Shown: in pieces, positions 42,322-51,983 of the stretch
Position numbering within the stretch: the stretch's first letter is position 1
Layout of the letters: every line of letters begins with the position of its first letter
Assembly: GCF_009905255.1 (NCBI RefSeq)
Contig: NZ_CP047602.1
Location: forward strand, 372,001-436,000
Direction: 5' to 3'
DNA: 64,000 bases
From: Thermoanaerobacterium aotearoense
Lineage (GTDB): Bacteria; Bacillota; Thermoanaerobacteria; Thermoanaerobacterales; Thermoanaerobacteraceae
The notes under the pieces: model-generated
What the model was told of the DNA's origin: nothing
The model's database searches: none
The model's input: the letters and a program-made list of their open reading frames with translations, nothing else
Made by a program: the position numbers and the translations under genes

Positions 42322-43722
42322 ATGAACAATATTGGATTGATAGGTCTTGCGGTGATGGGACAGAATTTAGCTTTAAACATAGCCAGAAAAGGATATAGCC
42401 TTTCTGGGTACAACAGGTCACATGAGACGACTGAAAAATTCATTAAAGAGAAAGTAAAAGATGAGAAGATCTATCCTTACTACGACATAAAGTCTTTTGT
42501 GGAGTCTTTGGAAAAACCGAGGAAGATAATACTCATGGTGAAGGCAGGAAAGCCAGTAGATGACGTGATTCACGAGCTTTTGCCATACCTTGATGAAGGT
42601 GACCTCATAATAGATGGAGGCAATTCATACTTTAAAGACACTGACAGAAGGATAAAAGTGCTAAAGGACAAAGGAATACATTACTTAGGCATGGGTGTAT
42701 CTGGCGGAGAATTTGGCGCATTAAATGGACCGTCACTGATGCCTGGTGGAACAAAAGAGGCTTATGAAATGGTAAGAGAGCTGCTTCTTAAAATAGCAGC
42801 AAAGACTGACTCTGGAGAATGCTGCACATATGTTGGCAATGATTCTGCAGGGCACTTTGTAAAGATGGTGCACAATGGGATTGAATACGCTATAATGCAG
42901 TCAATATCAGAAGTGTACGACGTGATGAGAAAAGTCTTGAAGCTTACAAGTGAAGAAATTGGGGATATTTTTGAGAAATGGAACAATGGAGAGCTTAACT
43001 CATTTTTAATGGAAATATCTTATAAAATAATGAAGCACAAAGATGACAAGACAGGTAAACCTTTGGTAGAACTCATACTTGATGAAGCAGAACAAAAGGG
43101 TACAGGCAAGTGGACTGCAGAGACGTCCCTTGATTTAGGCATTCCTACGCCATCTCTAAATCTTGCTGTTGTCGGCAGGACCCTTTCGTTCTTTAAAGAT
43201 GACAGGGTAAGGCTTTCTAAAATGGTAAATAGAAACTATCCTGAAAATGCCTTAAATAAAGATGATGTCGTAGAAGATTTGAAAAATGCGCTGCTATTCT
43301 CAGTATTTTCATCATTTTCGCAAGGAATGTGGCTTATATCAGAGGCATCAAAAGTATACGGCTACGGCATAGATTTAAAAGAAGTCTTGAGAATATGGAA
43401 AGGCGGCTGCATCATAAGGGCAAGGCTTCTGGACTTTTTGATGGAGATAATCTCAGAAGACAATGCCAACTTGCTTCTTGACGCGAAATCTGTGAAATTC
43501 TTGGAAGAAAAAATAGATGCAGTTAAGAAAGTGACAAAGCTTGCTAAGGACAATTACATCCCGATGCTTACAGTAAATGCTTCTCTTGACTATTTCTACA
43601 GCATGTCGGAGGAAAACCTTCCTGCTAATTTGATACAAGGACAGAGGGATTACTTTGGTGCACACACTTACAAGAGGATTGACATGGATGGAATATTCCA
43701 CACCGAATGGCAGCAGGATTAA
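42322..43722 (+). CDS. gnd: 6-phosphogluconate dehydrogenase, decarboxylating
   Basis: 466 residues from ATG 42322, with TTGGAGG before it. NADP-binding IGLAVMGQNLALNIARKGYSLSGYNRS, then IIDGGNSYFKDTDRR, GMGVSGGEFGALNGPSLMPGG and the catalytic GHFVKMVHNGIEYAIMQ (Lys). C-terminal DYFGAHTYKRID motif and HTEW end as in Gnd. It converts 6-phosphogluconate to ribulose-5-phosphate and CO2. The pairing with a FGGY kinase beside uxaE and uxuB resembles hexuronate loci of Thermotoga. Confidence 0.95.
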   Translation: MNNIGLIGLAVMGQNLALNIARKGYSLSGYNRSHETTEKFIKEKVKDEKIYPYYDIKSFVESLEKPRKIILMVKAGKPVDDVIHELLPYLDEGDLIIDGGNSYFKDTDRRIKVLKDKGIHYLGMGVSGGEFGALNGPSLMPGGTKEAYEMVRELLLKIAAKTDSGECCTYVGNDSAGHFVKMVHNGIEYAIMQSISEVYDVMRKVLKLTSEEIGDIFEKWNNGELNSFLMEISYKIMKHKDDKTGKPLVELILDEAEQKGTGKWTAETSLDLGIPTPSLNLAVVGRTLSFFKDDRVRLSKMVNRNYPENALNKDDVVEDLKNALLFSVFSSFSQGMWLISEASKVYGYGIDLKEVLRIWKGGCIIRARLLDFLMEIISEDNANLLLDAKSVKFLEEKIDAVKKVTKLAKDNYIPMLTVNASLDYFYSMSEENLPANLIQGQRDYFGAHTYKRIDMDGIFHTEWQQD

Positions 43723-43741
43723 ATATGAGGGGGAGTAATTT

Positions 43742-45358
43742 ATGAAATTGAGAAGGGCTGAGCTAAAGGACACAAAAAAATGGGAAGATGCAGGCATAAA
43801 GCTTCCAGAGTTTGACGTGGAAAAAATGATCGATGCTACATCGAAAAGGCCTACATGGATTCACTTTGGTGCAGGCAACATATTCAGAGGATTTATAGCA
43901 ATGCTTAAGCAGACCCTTTTAAATAAAGGCTTGACAGACACTGGAATAATTGCAGTAGAATCTTACGACTTTGAAGTTTACGAGAAAATATATAAGCCTT
44001 ACGACAATTTGGGATTGAGGGTCATCATGAATGCTGATGGTACATTGGAAAGAGAAGTGGTAGGAAGCATTGCCGATATTGTCATAGCAGATCCATCAAA
44101 TGAGGCTCAATGGGCTAAATTAAACGACATTTTCAAAAATCCGTCATTGCAAATAGTAAGCATGACAATAACAGAGAAAGGATATAACCTTAAAGATTTC
44201 TCAGGCAATTTTATAAAAGAAGTCACGGAAGACATTGAGTTAGGTCCTGAAAGGCCGAAAAACGTAGTGTCAAAGCTTACATCTTTGGTTTACTCACGGT
44301 ACAAAGCAGGTGAACATCCATTGGCACTTGTAAGCCTCGATAACTTCTCTGGAAATGGCGAGAGACTTAAAAATGCAGTGATGACCATAGCAGAGGAATG
44401 GAATAAAAAAGGCTATGTGGAAGAAGGCTTTATAAAGTATTTAGATGATCCATCGAAAGTATCTTTCCCTCTTACCATGATCGACAAAATCGTTCCAAGG
44501 CCACATGAGATAGTCAAGAAATCACTTGAAAACAGTGGTTTAGAGGATATGGACATAATAACGACTTCGAAAAATACTGTAATTGCGCCATTTGTAAATG
44601 CAGAAAGAGCTCAATACCTTGTCATAGAAGACAAATTTCCAAATGGGCGCATGAAATTAGAAGAAGCTGGGGTTATTTTAACTGACAAAGAAACGGTTGA
44701 AAAAGTCGAAAGGATGAAAGTCACCACATGCTTAAATCCGCTTCATACGGCTTTAGCAATATACGGATGCCTTTTGAATTACAAGACGATTGCTGATGAG
44801 ATGAAAGATGGTTGCTTAAAAAAGCTTGTCGAAAAAGTAGGATATGTGGAAGGCATGCCTGTTGTCATAAATCCTAAAGTGCTTGATCCAGAAGAATTCA
44901 TAAAAGAAGTAATCGAAGTAAGGCTGCCAAATCCGTACATGCCTGATACACCACAGAGAATTGCCACAGATACATCGCAAAAGATGGGCATAAGGTTTGG
45001 AGAGACGATAAAGTCATACATGCAAAGAAGCGATCTTGATGTAAAAAGCTTAAAGTATATACCGTTAGTCATAGCAGGGTGGTGCAGGTATTTGATGGGT
45101 ATTGACGATAATGGCAATGAGATGGCATTAAGTCCAGATCCACTTTTAAATGATTTGAAATCACATGTGTCAAATATAAAACTTGGCGATGTAGAATCAA
45201 TCAAGGATAACTTAAAGCCGATTTTGTCAAATAAGCAAATATTTGGGCTTGATCTATACGAGGCAGGATTAGGCGAGATGGTAGAAAACTACTTTAAAGA
45301 GCTTATCTCCGGTGCTGGTGCAGTGAGAAATACTCTTAAAAAATACCTTAAATGCTAA
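43742..45358 (+). CDS. uxuB: Fructuronate reductase (mannonate oxidoreductase)
   Basis: 538 residues, ATG 43742, GAGGGGGAG upstream. Mannitol dehydrogenase family: RPTWIHFGAGNIFRGFIAMLKQTLL (NAD site), SMTITEKGYNL, ALVSLDNFSGNGERLKNAV, SFPLTMIDKIVPRPHEIV and TTCLNPLHTALAIYGCLL (catalytic Lys/Asn/His region replaced as KVTTCLNPLHT). Reduces D-fructuronate to D-mannonate. The dehydratase that would follow (UxuA) is not in the window. A terminator follows, ending the hexuronate cluster. Confidence 0.9.
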   Translation: MKLRRAELKDTKKWEDAGIKLPEFDVEKMIDATSKRPTWIHFGAGNIFRGFIAMLKQTLLNKGLTDTGIIAVESYDFEVYEKIYKPYDNLGLRVIMNADGTLEREVVGSIADIVIADPSNEAQWAKLNDIFKNPSLQIVSMTITEKGYNLKDFSGNFIKEVTEDIELGPERPKNVVSKLTSLVYSRYKAGEHPLALVSLDNFSGNGERLKNAVMTIAEEWNKKGYVEEGFIKYLDDPSKVSFPLTMIDKIVPRPHEIVKKSLENSGLEDMDIITTSKNTVIAPFVNAERAQYLVIEDKFPNGRMKLEEAGVILTDKETVEKVERMKVTTCLNPLHTALAIYGCLLNYKTIADEMKDGCLKKLVEKVGYVEGMPVVINPKVLDPEEFIKEVIEVRLPNPYMPDTPQRIATDTSQKMGIRFGETIKSYMQRSDLDVKSLKYIPLVIAGWCRYLMGIDDNGNEMALSPDPLLNDLKSHVSNIKLGDVESIKDNLKPILSNKQIFGLDLYEAGLGEMVENYFKELISGAGAVRNTLKKYLKC

Positions 45359-45369
45359 ATAAGATGGTT

Positions 45370-45404
45370 AGTGCGGAGGATGATTTCTTCTGCACTTTTT
45401 ATTT
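45370..45404 (+). terminator. Terminator after uxuB
   Basis: AGTGC (45370-45374) with GGA...TCt inner pairs and GCACT (45392-45396), followed by TTTTATTT. Confidence 0.75.
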
Positions 45405-45459
45405 GCACAAAAATAAATTATAATAAAAGAAAATAATAATAATAACGGTGGTGTTAAAA

Positions 45460-45687
45460 ATGGATAATACTTTGAAGAAGAAGGTACTGGACATTATGGA
45501 AGAGTTGCCTGAAGATAAGATCGCAGAAGTAATTGATTTTATAGAATTTTTAAAATCAAAAGATGAAGCAGAAGACGATGAAATACTTAATGATAAAGAA
45601 TTGATGGAATCTATAGAAAGAGGATTAAAAGATATAGAGAACGGCAATGTATATGACTTTGAGGAATACGGAAATATAGATCAATAA
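45460..45687 (+). CDS. VapB/DUF2281-like small protein, orphan antitoxin candidate
   Basis: 75 residues from ATG 45460 after GGTGGTG. MDNTLKKKVLDIMEELPEDKIAEVIDFIEFLKSK is the 'bundle' pattern of DUF2281/VapB-type antitoxins (a short amphipathic helix set that ends IEFLK), and the acidic tail with ERGLKDIENGN is typical of toxin-binding ends. No toxin gene follows: the next 597 bases contain only short broken frames. So it is either an orphan antitoxin or its toxin has been lost. Confidence 0.6.
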   Translation: MDNTLKKKVLDIMEELPEDKIAEVIDFIEFLKSKDEAEDDEILNDKELMESIERGLKDIENGNVYDFEEYGNIDQ

Positions 45688-46284
45688 TTATTATATTTCA
45701 TTTTCAAAATAATTATAGATACTCGATTTTAATTGCTCATTATGTTATAATAATAAATATTGAAAGTATTAGAGTAAAAAGTTAATAAAAAATTTTAATA
45801 AATTAATAGTAAAAAAGAAGGATTTTTTTAATTGATGTCGAATATAAAATATATAAAGAATATGAGAAAGTATTTATTGATATTTATAAAAGTAGAAATT
45901 TAAAAAAGATAAATAGTAAATGATGGGTGGTGATAAAGGCTCGGGGAAGGTGTATTTTAATAAGTTAATAAAATATTTTAATTAACTATCAAATTTAGCG
46001 TGATAATATATAAATTTAGGACAATTATTAAAATTACATATGGACTTTTTCTGTTTTATTTCTAATTGTCAAATTATGTAGGTTTTCTTTTTTTACAATA
46101 ATAATATTTATATTGCTGGATAAATAAAAAGTCGAAAACTTACATTATTGAATTATACTTTTAAATTTGAAATTGTTTATTACCAATTGAAAGGGGTGAT
46201 AGTTTAAATAATTTATCTATATTTAGCTGTTGATTCATTTGTAAACCTTATTTTATAATTAAAAAATTTAACGAGGTGAGTTAA
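45688..46284 (+). other. 597-base AT-rich gap before the galactan island
   Basis: No substantial gene. Between 45809 and 45920 a frame lacking a start codon encodes about 32 residues (IDVEYKIYKEYEKVFIDIYK), which could be a remnant of a toxin or other gene. A locally GC-rich patch (45922-45950) contains GGTGGTGATAAAGGCTCGGGGAAGG. GACAATTA (46020-46027) and TAATTGTC (46061-46068) form a spaced inverted repeat that might bind a regulator of the ABC operon. No consensus promoter stands out. Confidence 0.5.
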
Positions 46285-47610
46285 ATGAAAAAATTTTTGT
46301 TAGTTGTAGTGTCGACAATTTTTATTCTTTCCATGTTTTTGAGTGGTTGTAGTACGGCTGGTAATTCTTCTAATAACAAATCGTCATCAAATACAACTTC
46401 ATCTAAAAATGATGGCAATTTAAGCGGAACAATAACAGTTTGGAGTTGGAATGTTGCAGCTAAAACATTACAAGAAGCAGCAAATAAGTTTGAGAAATTG
46501 TATCCTAATGTAAAAATTAATATTAAAGATATGGGTCAGTCTGATGTCTATGATAAATTGACTGTTGGATTAGCGGCAGGTTCTGGATTACCAGATGTTG
46601 TCACTGTTCAGGATGATCATATTTCTGGATTTGCAAAGAAATTTCCAAATGGTTTCTATGATTTTACAAATGATTTGACACCTATAAAAGATAAGTTCGT
46701 ATCATCAAAAATTGCTGTTGATACAGTAGATGGTAAAATTGTTGCTATACCATGGGATGTAGGGCCTGCGGCAGTTTTTTATAGAACCGATATTTTTAAA
46801 AATGCTGGAGTTGATCCTAATAATATAAAAACGTGGGATGACTATATAGAAGCAGGTAAAAAAATAGTTGAAAACACTAATGGAAAAGTAAAAATGTTAA
46901 ACATTGATGAGAAATCGGATGATGGTGTGTATAAGGTTATGCTTAATGAGCAAAATTCGTGGTATTTTGACAAAGATGGTAAACCTATATTAAATTCACC
47001 AGAATCAATTAATGCAATGACAGAAATCAAGAAGATGGTAGATGCAGGAATAGTTTATAACAATAGTGGATGGGATGCTGGAGTTACAGCAATTAAAAAT
47101 GGATATGTGGCAACAACTGTAGCTGGGGTTTGGATGATTGGTACTTTAGAGGATCAAGCGCCTGAATTAAGTGGAAAATGGGCTGTTATGCCATTACCAG
47201 CTTTTAAAGAAGGAGATAATACTGCTGCAGTATATGGTGGTTCATCATTAATGGTTCCAAATGCTTCTCAAAATAAGAAAGTTGCTGTTGAATTTGCGAA
47301 ATTTGCTATGACTGATAAAGACATTGCTAAGATTGGATTTACTAAATATGGTTTATTCCCGTCACTTGTAGAGCTATACAATGATCCAGTATTTGAAGAA
47401 GGTGTTGAATATACGGGAGGACAGAAAATTTGGGCATTATTTGCTGATATTGCAAAGAAAATACCTGGTAGCACAAATTTTACTGAAAATTTTGCAGAAA
47501 CAGAGACAAGTGTAGTTAATGCACAAGGATCTATCTTGCTACTGCACAAAGATGTTAAGCAAACTTTAGATAATTTGCAAAAGGATGTTGAAAATAAAAT
47601 AGGTAAATAA
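46285..47610 (+). CDS. ABC importer sugar-binding lipoprotein, galactan island
   Basis: 441 residues, ATG 46285, CGAGGTGAG upstream. Lipoprotein signal MKKFLLVVVSTIFILSMFLSGCSTA, Ser/Asn linker, solute-binding family 1 domain with ITVWSWNVAAKTLQEAANKFEKLYPNVKINI, AAGSGLPDVVTVQDDHISGF and PWDVGPAAVFYRTDIF; PNASQNKKVAVEFAKFAM near the end. By position it delivers galactan-derived oligosaccharides. Base composition is notably more AT-rich than the pectin-locus binding protein at 26 kb, so the two ABC systems have different histories. No ATPase is nearby. Confidence 0.9.
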   Translation: MKKFLLVVVSTIFILSMFLSGCSTAGNSSNNKSSSNTTSSKNDGNLSGTITVWSWNVAAKTLQEAANKFEKLYPNVKINIKDMGQSDVYDKLTVGLAAGSGLPDVVTVQDDHISGFAKKFPNGFYDFTNDLTPIKDKFVSSKIAVDTVDGKIVAIPWDVGPAAVFYRTDIFKNAGVDPNNIKTWDDYIEAGKKIVENTNGKVKMLNIDEKSDDGVYKVMLNEQNSWYFDKDGKPILNSPESINAMTEIKKMVDAGIVYNNSGWDAGVTAIKNGYVATTVAGVWMIGTLEDQAPELSGKWAVMPLPAFKEGDNTAAVYGGSSLMVPNASQNKKVAVEFAKFAMTDKDIAKIGFTKYGLFPSLVELYNDPVFEEGVEYTGGQKIWALFADIAKKIPGSTNFTENFAETETSVVNAQGSILLLHKDVKQTLDNLQKDVENKIGK

Positions 47611-47620
47611 TTATAAAAAT

Positions 47621-47654
47621 CATATGTACAGCTGCAATTGCAGCTGTACATATG
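47621..47654 (+). repeat. 34-bp perfect palindrome between binding-protein and permease genes
   Basis: Starts CATATGTACAGCTGCAA and continues as its exact complement, with no spacer. In RNA it gives a 15-16 bp stem with a minimal loop. No T-run follows, and the permease ribosome binding site is only 7 bases on. Confidence 0.85.
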
Positions 47655-47672
47655 TAAAAATGGAGGTATATG

Positions 47673-48557
47673 ATGATTCCTATTATTAATAAAAGTAAAT
47701 TCAAAATTGATTCGAATAATGCACCTTATTTTTTCATTATGCCTATAATAATATTATTTTTGGTTTTTATGGTATATCCAATAATATATTCACTAATTCT
47801 TAGTTTTCAAAAATTTGATAATGGTAAATATATTTTTGCTGGCTTAGAAAATTATAGAATGCTTTTTAAAGATGATGTTTTTATTCAAGGGTTAGAAAAT
47901 ACATTTATTTATTTAATTATACAAGTACCTATTATGATATTATTAGCGTTGATTTTAGCTACATTATTAAATAACAAATTTATAAAGTTTAAACAATTTT
48001 TCAGAATTTCATTTTTTCTTCCTGCTTTGATAGGATTAGTAGCATATTCTATAGTTTTTAAATTATTTTTAAATACTGATTTTGGGTTTATTAATTATTT
48101 ATTAAAATTGTTTCATTTGCCAATTGTTGATTGGTTGAATGGTCAATACTCTTCAAAAGCATCAGTGATTATTGCCATTACTTGGAGATGGACAGGATAT
48201 AATATGGTTATTTTATTGGCTGCATTACAAGGTATTCCTGATGATATATATGAAGCATGTGACATAGATGGTGCTAATGCTATACAAAAATTTTTATTTG
48301 TGACGGTTCCTCTTGTTAAGCCTGTAATTCTATTTTGTACTATAACATCTACAATAGGTACATTACAGCTATTTGACGAACCTTATATATTAACGGGCGG
48401 TGGGCCAAGTAATGCGACAATAACTGTTGCGCAATATTTATACAACACAGGTTTTAGATATTTTAACTTTGGCTATGCTGCTGCTATAAGTTATGTGATA
48501 GCTATAATTATAGCTATATTATCTTACATTCAATTTAAGGTTGTTGGGAGTGAGTAA
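47673..48557 (+). CDS. ABC sugar permease (MalF-like), galactan island
   Basis: 294 residues from ATG 47673, 6 bases after GGAGG (ATG 47670 is adjacent). Six membrane segments; EAA loop LQGIPDDIYEACDIDGANAIQKFLFVTVPLVKP. The last residues run up against the next gene with 1 base between stop and start. Codons are strongly A/T-ending. Heterodimer partner of the following permease. Confidence 0.9.
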   Translation: MIPIINKSKFKIDSNNAPYFFIMPIIILFLVFMVYPIIYSLILSFQKFDNGKYIFAGLENYRMLFKDDVFIQGLENTFIYLIIQVPIMILLALILATLLNNKFIKFKQFFRISFFLPALIGLVAYSIVFKLFLNTDFGFINYLLKLFHLPIVDWLNGQYSSKASVIIAITWRWTGYNMVILLAALQGIPDDIYEACDIDGANAIQKFLFVTVPLVKPVILFCTITSTIGTLQLFDEPYILTGGGPSNATITVAQYLYNTGFRYFNFGYAAAISYVIAIIIAILSYIQFKVVGSE

Positions 48558-48558
48558 A

Positions 48559-49389
48559 ATGTCGAAAAGTAAACCCAATGAGGCTAATATTTTAGTTAAA
48601 TCATTGATTTATGTAGTATTAATTATAGGAGTTATTATTTCTATTTTTCCATTTTATATGATGTTTGTATCAGCTACGCATACGTCGGGTGAAATATTAA
48701 AAGTTCCTCCTATGTTGACGGTTGGAAGTAATTTAATAAAAAATTATGAAACGTTGCAAGCAGATATAAATTTTTGGAAAGTGTTTTTTAATTCAATATT
48801 TATTGCAAGTGTATATACATTTCTAACAGTGTTTTTATCTTCTATGGCCGGTTATGCATTTGCTAAATATAACTTTAAAGGTAAAAATTTATTTTTTTCA
48901 TTGATATTATTATTGATGATGATTCCGTATCAAGTTCTATTAGTACCACAATTTATACTGATGACAAAATTAGGTTGGGTTGGTACATACCAGGCAATTA
49001 TTTTACCAGGCCTTGCTAACATATTTGGAATATTTTTAATGCGTCAGAATATGCTTTCTTTTCCGAATGCTTTAATTGATGCTGCGAGAATTGATGGACT
49101 GGGTGAATTTGGTATTTTCTTCAAGGTAGTATTGCCAAATGTAAAAGCATCTTTAGGTGCTTTAGCAATATATATGTTTATGAGTCAATGGAATAGTTTT
49201 ATGTGGCCATTGATAAATAATATGTATACATTTCCTGTTGCGTTAGCACAATTAAATGGCACAACAAGAATTGATTATGGTGAAATTATGTTTGGGGCAT
49301 CGATGTCTGCAATTCCGATAATTATTGTGTTCTTGATATTCCAGAGGCAATTTATTTCTGGTATTTTAGGTGGTGCAATTAAAGAGTAA
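48559..49389 (+). CDS. ABC sugar permease (MalG-like), galactan island
   Basis: 276 residues from ATG 48559, with GGGAGTGAG at the end of the previous gene. Six membrane segments; EAA loop MLSFPNALIDAARIDGLGEFGIFFKVVLPNVKA. Starts immediately after the MalF-like gene, so co-translated. Followed by the GH2 enzyme, tying the transporter to galactoside use. Confidence 0.9.
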   Translation: MSKSKPNEANILVKSLIYVVLIIGVIISIFPFYMMFVSATHTSGEILKVPPMLTVGSNLIKNYETLQADINFWKVFFNSIFIASVYTFLTVFLSSMAGYAFAKYNFKGKNLFFSLILLLMMIPYQVLLVPQFILMTKLGWVGTYQAIILPGLANIFGIFLMRQNMLSFPNALIDAARIDGLGEFGIFFKVVLPNVKASLGALAIYMFMSQWNSFMWPLINNMYTFPVALAQLNGTTRIDYGEIMFGASMSAIPIIIVFLIFQRQFISGILGGAIKE

Positions 49390-49461
49390 TTAATGCATGT
49401 TTATGTGAATCAATTATTTAAATTGATTAAGACTGTTAAAGAAGGAGGAAAAGTAAAAGCT

Positions 49462-51702
49462 ATGGAAAGAGAGATAAGAAATTTCAATATTGATTGGTTG
49501 TACATTCCAGAGAATATAATAGATGGTGATAAAATTTCATGTGACGAAAGCAACTTTGCCAAAATAAGTTTACCACATTCCAATAAAATTTTACCACATC
49601 ATTATTTTAGTGAAGATGATTATAGATTTGTTTCATGGTATAGAAAGCATTTTCGTATAGATGAAAAGTACAAAGGGAAAAAAATATATATACATTTTGA
49701 AGGAGTTATGACAATTGCAAAAGTTTATATAAATAATATTTTTGTTGGCGAGCATAAAGGTGGATATACTCCTTTTGAATTTGATATTACTGATTATATA
49801 AAATTTGGCGATTTTGATAATTTGATTGCAGTTCAAGTTGATTCAACAGAACATCCCGAGATACCACCAGAAGGATTTATTGTCGATTATATGCTTTTTG
49901 GAGGTATATATAGAAATGTTTATATTAAAATTGTCAATGAATTTCATATTGAAGGTGTATATTTTGTAGTTGAAAAGTTAGATAGACATTCGGCAGAAGT
50001 TTCAATTTTAACTACATTAAATGGAGATATGGTAAATGATTCTAAATTATTGACAGAGATTATAGACAAAGATGGGAACATTTGTACATCTTCGATGATT
50101 GATGTTATAAATGTAGGTAAAGAAGTTACTCAAAAAATAAAAATAGATAATCCTCAGACATGGCATCCAGATCATCCATATCTTTATAATGTAGTAGTAA
50201 AACTAATTGTTGATAATACTATCTTGGATGATTATACATTTAAGACTGGATTAAGAACTGTTTACTTTGGAGATGATGGTAAGTTTTACATTAATGATGA
50301 ACCATTAAAATTAAGAGGATTAAATAGACACCAGACATTTCCGTATGTTGGAGGTGCAATGCCAGATAGATTACAAAGAAAAGATGCAGATATATTAAAA
50401 TATGAGTTAGGCCTAAATTACGTTAGAACATCACACTATCCACAAGCTGTTTCTTTTTTAGAAAGGTGCGATGAAATAGGATTATTGGTTTTTGAGGAGA
50501 TACCTGGATGGCAGCACATTGGTGATGAAAGTTGGAAACAGATAACAAAAGAAAACATTAGAGAAATGATATTAAGAGATAGAAACCATCCATGTATATT
50601 CATGTGGGGGGTAAGAATAAATGAATCTCAAGATGATCATGAATTTTATGAAGAAACAAACAAAATAGCGCATGATTTGGATAGAAGCAGGCCAACGGGA
50701 GGCGTTAGATATTTACGAAATAGTGAAAAGTTAGAAGATGTTTTTACTTATAATGATTTTATATATAATTTAGAAGGTAAAGTACAGCTACCTAATCATG
50801 AAAAATATTTAATTTCAGAATATATGGGACATATGTATCCGACTAAATCCTATGACAATTTGCAAAGACTTATTACGCATGCGAGGCTACATGCAGCCAT
50901 ACAGGATAAGCAATATGGAGTACCAAATATAGCGGGAGCATCCGGATGGTGTGCCTTTGATTATAATACAACAAAGCCTTTTGGTTCTGGTGATAATATT
51001 TGCTATCATGGTGTATGTGATATTTTTAGACTTCCAAAGTTTGCGGCATATTTTTACAGGAGTCAAGCTGATCCAAAGCTTTATGGAGCGTTTGTATTTA
51101 TAGCCTCATATTTAATACCTTCTTTTGAAGAAGAAAATGGAGATAAATTATTGATTTTTAGTAATTGTGATCTTATAAAATTGTACATTAATGATAAATT
51201 TTTAAAATTAGTACAACCAAATAGAATAGATTTTCCAAGCTTGCCACATCCTCCATTCGAAGTTTCTTTAAAAGAAGTTGGTATAAATTATATGGATATA
51301 AGAGTCGATGATGCTGAAATTACCGCAGTTGGAATTATAGATGGAATTGAAGCCGCAAAACATACACTGAAACCTTATGGTAAGCCATATAAATTATTGT
51401 TAAAAGTTGATGATGGTGAGATTTATGCCGATGGCAGTGATTGCACGCGTGTAGTTGTATCTGTTGTTGATAAAAATGATTCTATTTTGCCGTATGCTAA
51501 TATACCTGTAGAATTTGAAATAAATGAAAATGGTATGTTGATTGGTGAAAATCCTTTAGTGCTTGAAGCTGGAAGAGGAGCTGTATATATCAAAGCGAAC
51601 AAAAAAGTTGGTAAAATTGTTTTAAAAGTGAAATCATTATATGTCTCTGATAATGCAGAAATTGAGATAAATTCAAAAGATGTAGATTATATGTATATAT
51701 AG
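49462..51702 (+). CDS. GH2 beta-galactosidase-type glycosidase
   Basis: 746 residues from ATG 49462, with GAAGGAGG 13 bases before it; the ATG at 49393 would add 23 poorly conserved residues. Domain order: sugar-binding beta domain (HFEGVMTIAKVYINNIFVGEHKGGYTPFEFDIT), immunoglobulin-like domain, then the TIM barrel with LRGLNRHQTFPYVGGAMP, NYVRTSHYPQAVSFLERCDEIGLLVFEE, the acid/base Glu in WGVRINES (about residue 388), and the nucleophile Glu in LISEYMGH (about 453). A C-terminal beta domain resembles the extra domain of GH2 enzymes (GRGAVYIKANKKVGKIVLKV). No signal peptide: cytoplasmic cleavage of imported galactooligosaccharides is likely, though beta-glucuronidase activity cannot be excluded. 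Confidence 0.85.
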   Translation: MEREIRNFNIDWLYIPENIIDGDKISCDESNFAKISLPHSNKILPHHYFSEDDYRFVSWYRKHFRIDEKYKGKKIYIHFEGVMTIAKVYINNIFVGEHKGGYTPFEFDITDYIKFGDFDNLIAVQVDSTEHPEIPPEGFIVDYMLFGGIYRNVYIKIVNEFHIEGVYFVVEKLDRHSAEVSILTTLNGDMVNDSKLLTEIIDKDGNICTSSMIDVINVGKEVTQKIKIDNPQTWHPDHPYLYNVVVKLIVDNTILDDYTFKTGLRTVYFGDDGKFYINDEPLKLRGLNRHQTFPYVGGAMPDRLQRKDADILKYELGLNYVRTSHYPQAVSFLERCDEIGLLVFEEIPGWQHIGDESWKQITKENIREMILRDRNHPCIFMWGVRINESQDDHEFYEETNKIAHDLDRSRPTGGVRYLRNSEKLEDVFTYNDFIYNLEGKVQLPNHEKYLISEYMGHMYPTKSYDNLQRLITHARLHAAIQDKQYGVPNIAGASGWCAFDYNTTKPFGSGDNICYHGVCDIFRLPKFAAYFYRSQADPKLYGAFVFIASYLIPSFEEENGDKLLIFSNCDLIKLYINDKFLKLVQPNRIDFPSLPHPPFEVSLKEVGINYMDIRVDDAEITAVGIIDGIEAAKHTLKPYGKPYKLLLKVDDGEIYADGSDCTRVVVSVVDKNDSILPYANIPVEFEINENGMLIGENPLVLEAGRGAVYIKANKKVGKIVLKVKSLYVSDNAEIEINSKDVDYMYI

Positions 51703-51801
51703 GCAAATTTAAGAACAAAGAAATATAATCAAATTTTTATAGAATAAAATTTGTATAATGCTATAAATGAGAAATTTTATTGTGAAATAAATAAAAATTA
51801 G

Positions 51802-51845
51802 TGTTATGAATATTGTTATAATTTAGCAGTATTCATAACATAATT
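51802..51845 (+). terminator. Probable terminator of the ABC-GH2 operon
   Basis: An 11-bp perfect stem TGTTATGAATA (51802-51812) / TATTCATAACA (51830-51840), T-rich afterwards. It lies about 100 bases after the GH2 stop; the loop is 17 bases, so the call is moderate. Confidence 0.55.
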
Positions 51846-51983
51846 TCGCTTTTTATTATGACAATTTTATTTAACTTACATTATATCGCAATTTATTCAA
51901 ATCAGATTATTTTTAGCAAAATCATAAAAATTTTTTGATATAAATAATATCTATACTACTAAATTCAATAATTTATTTTGCTA

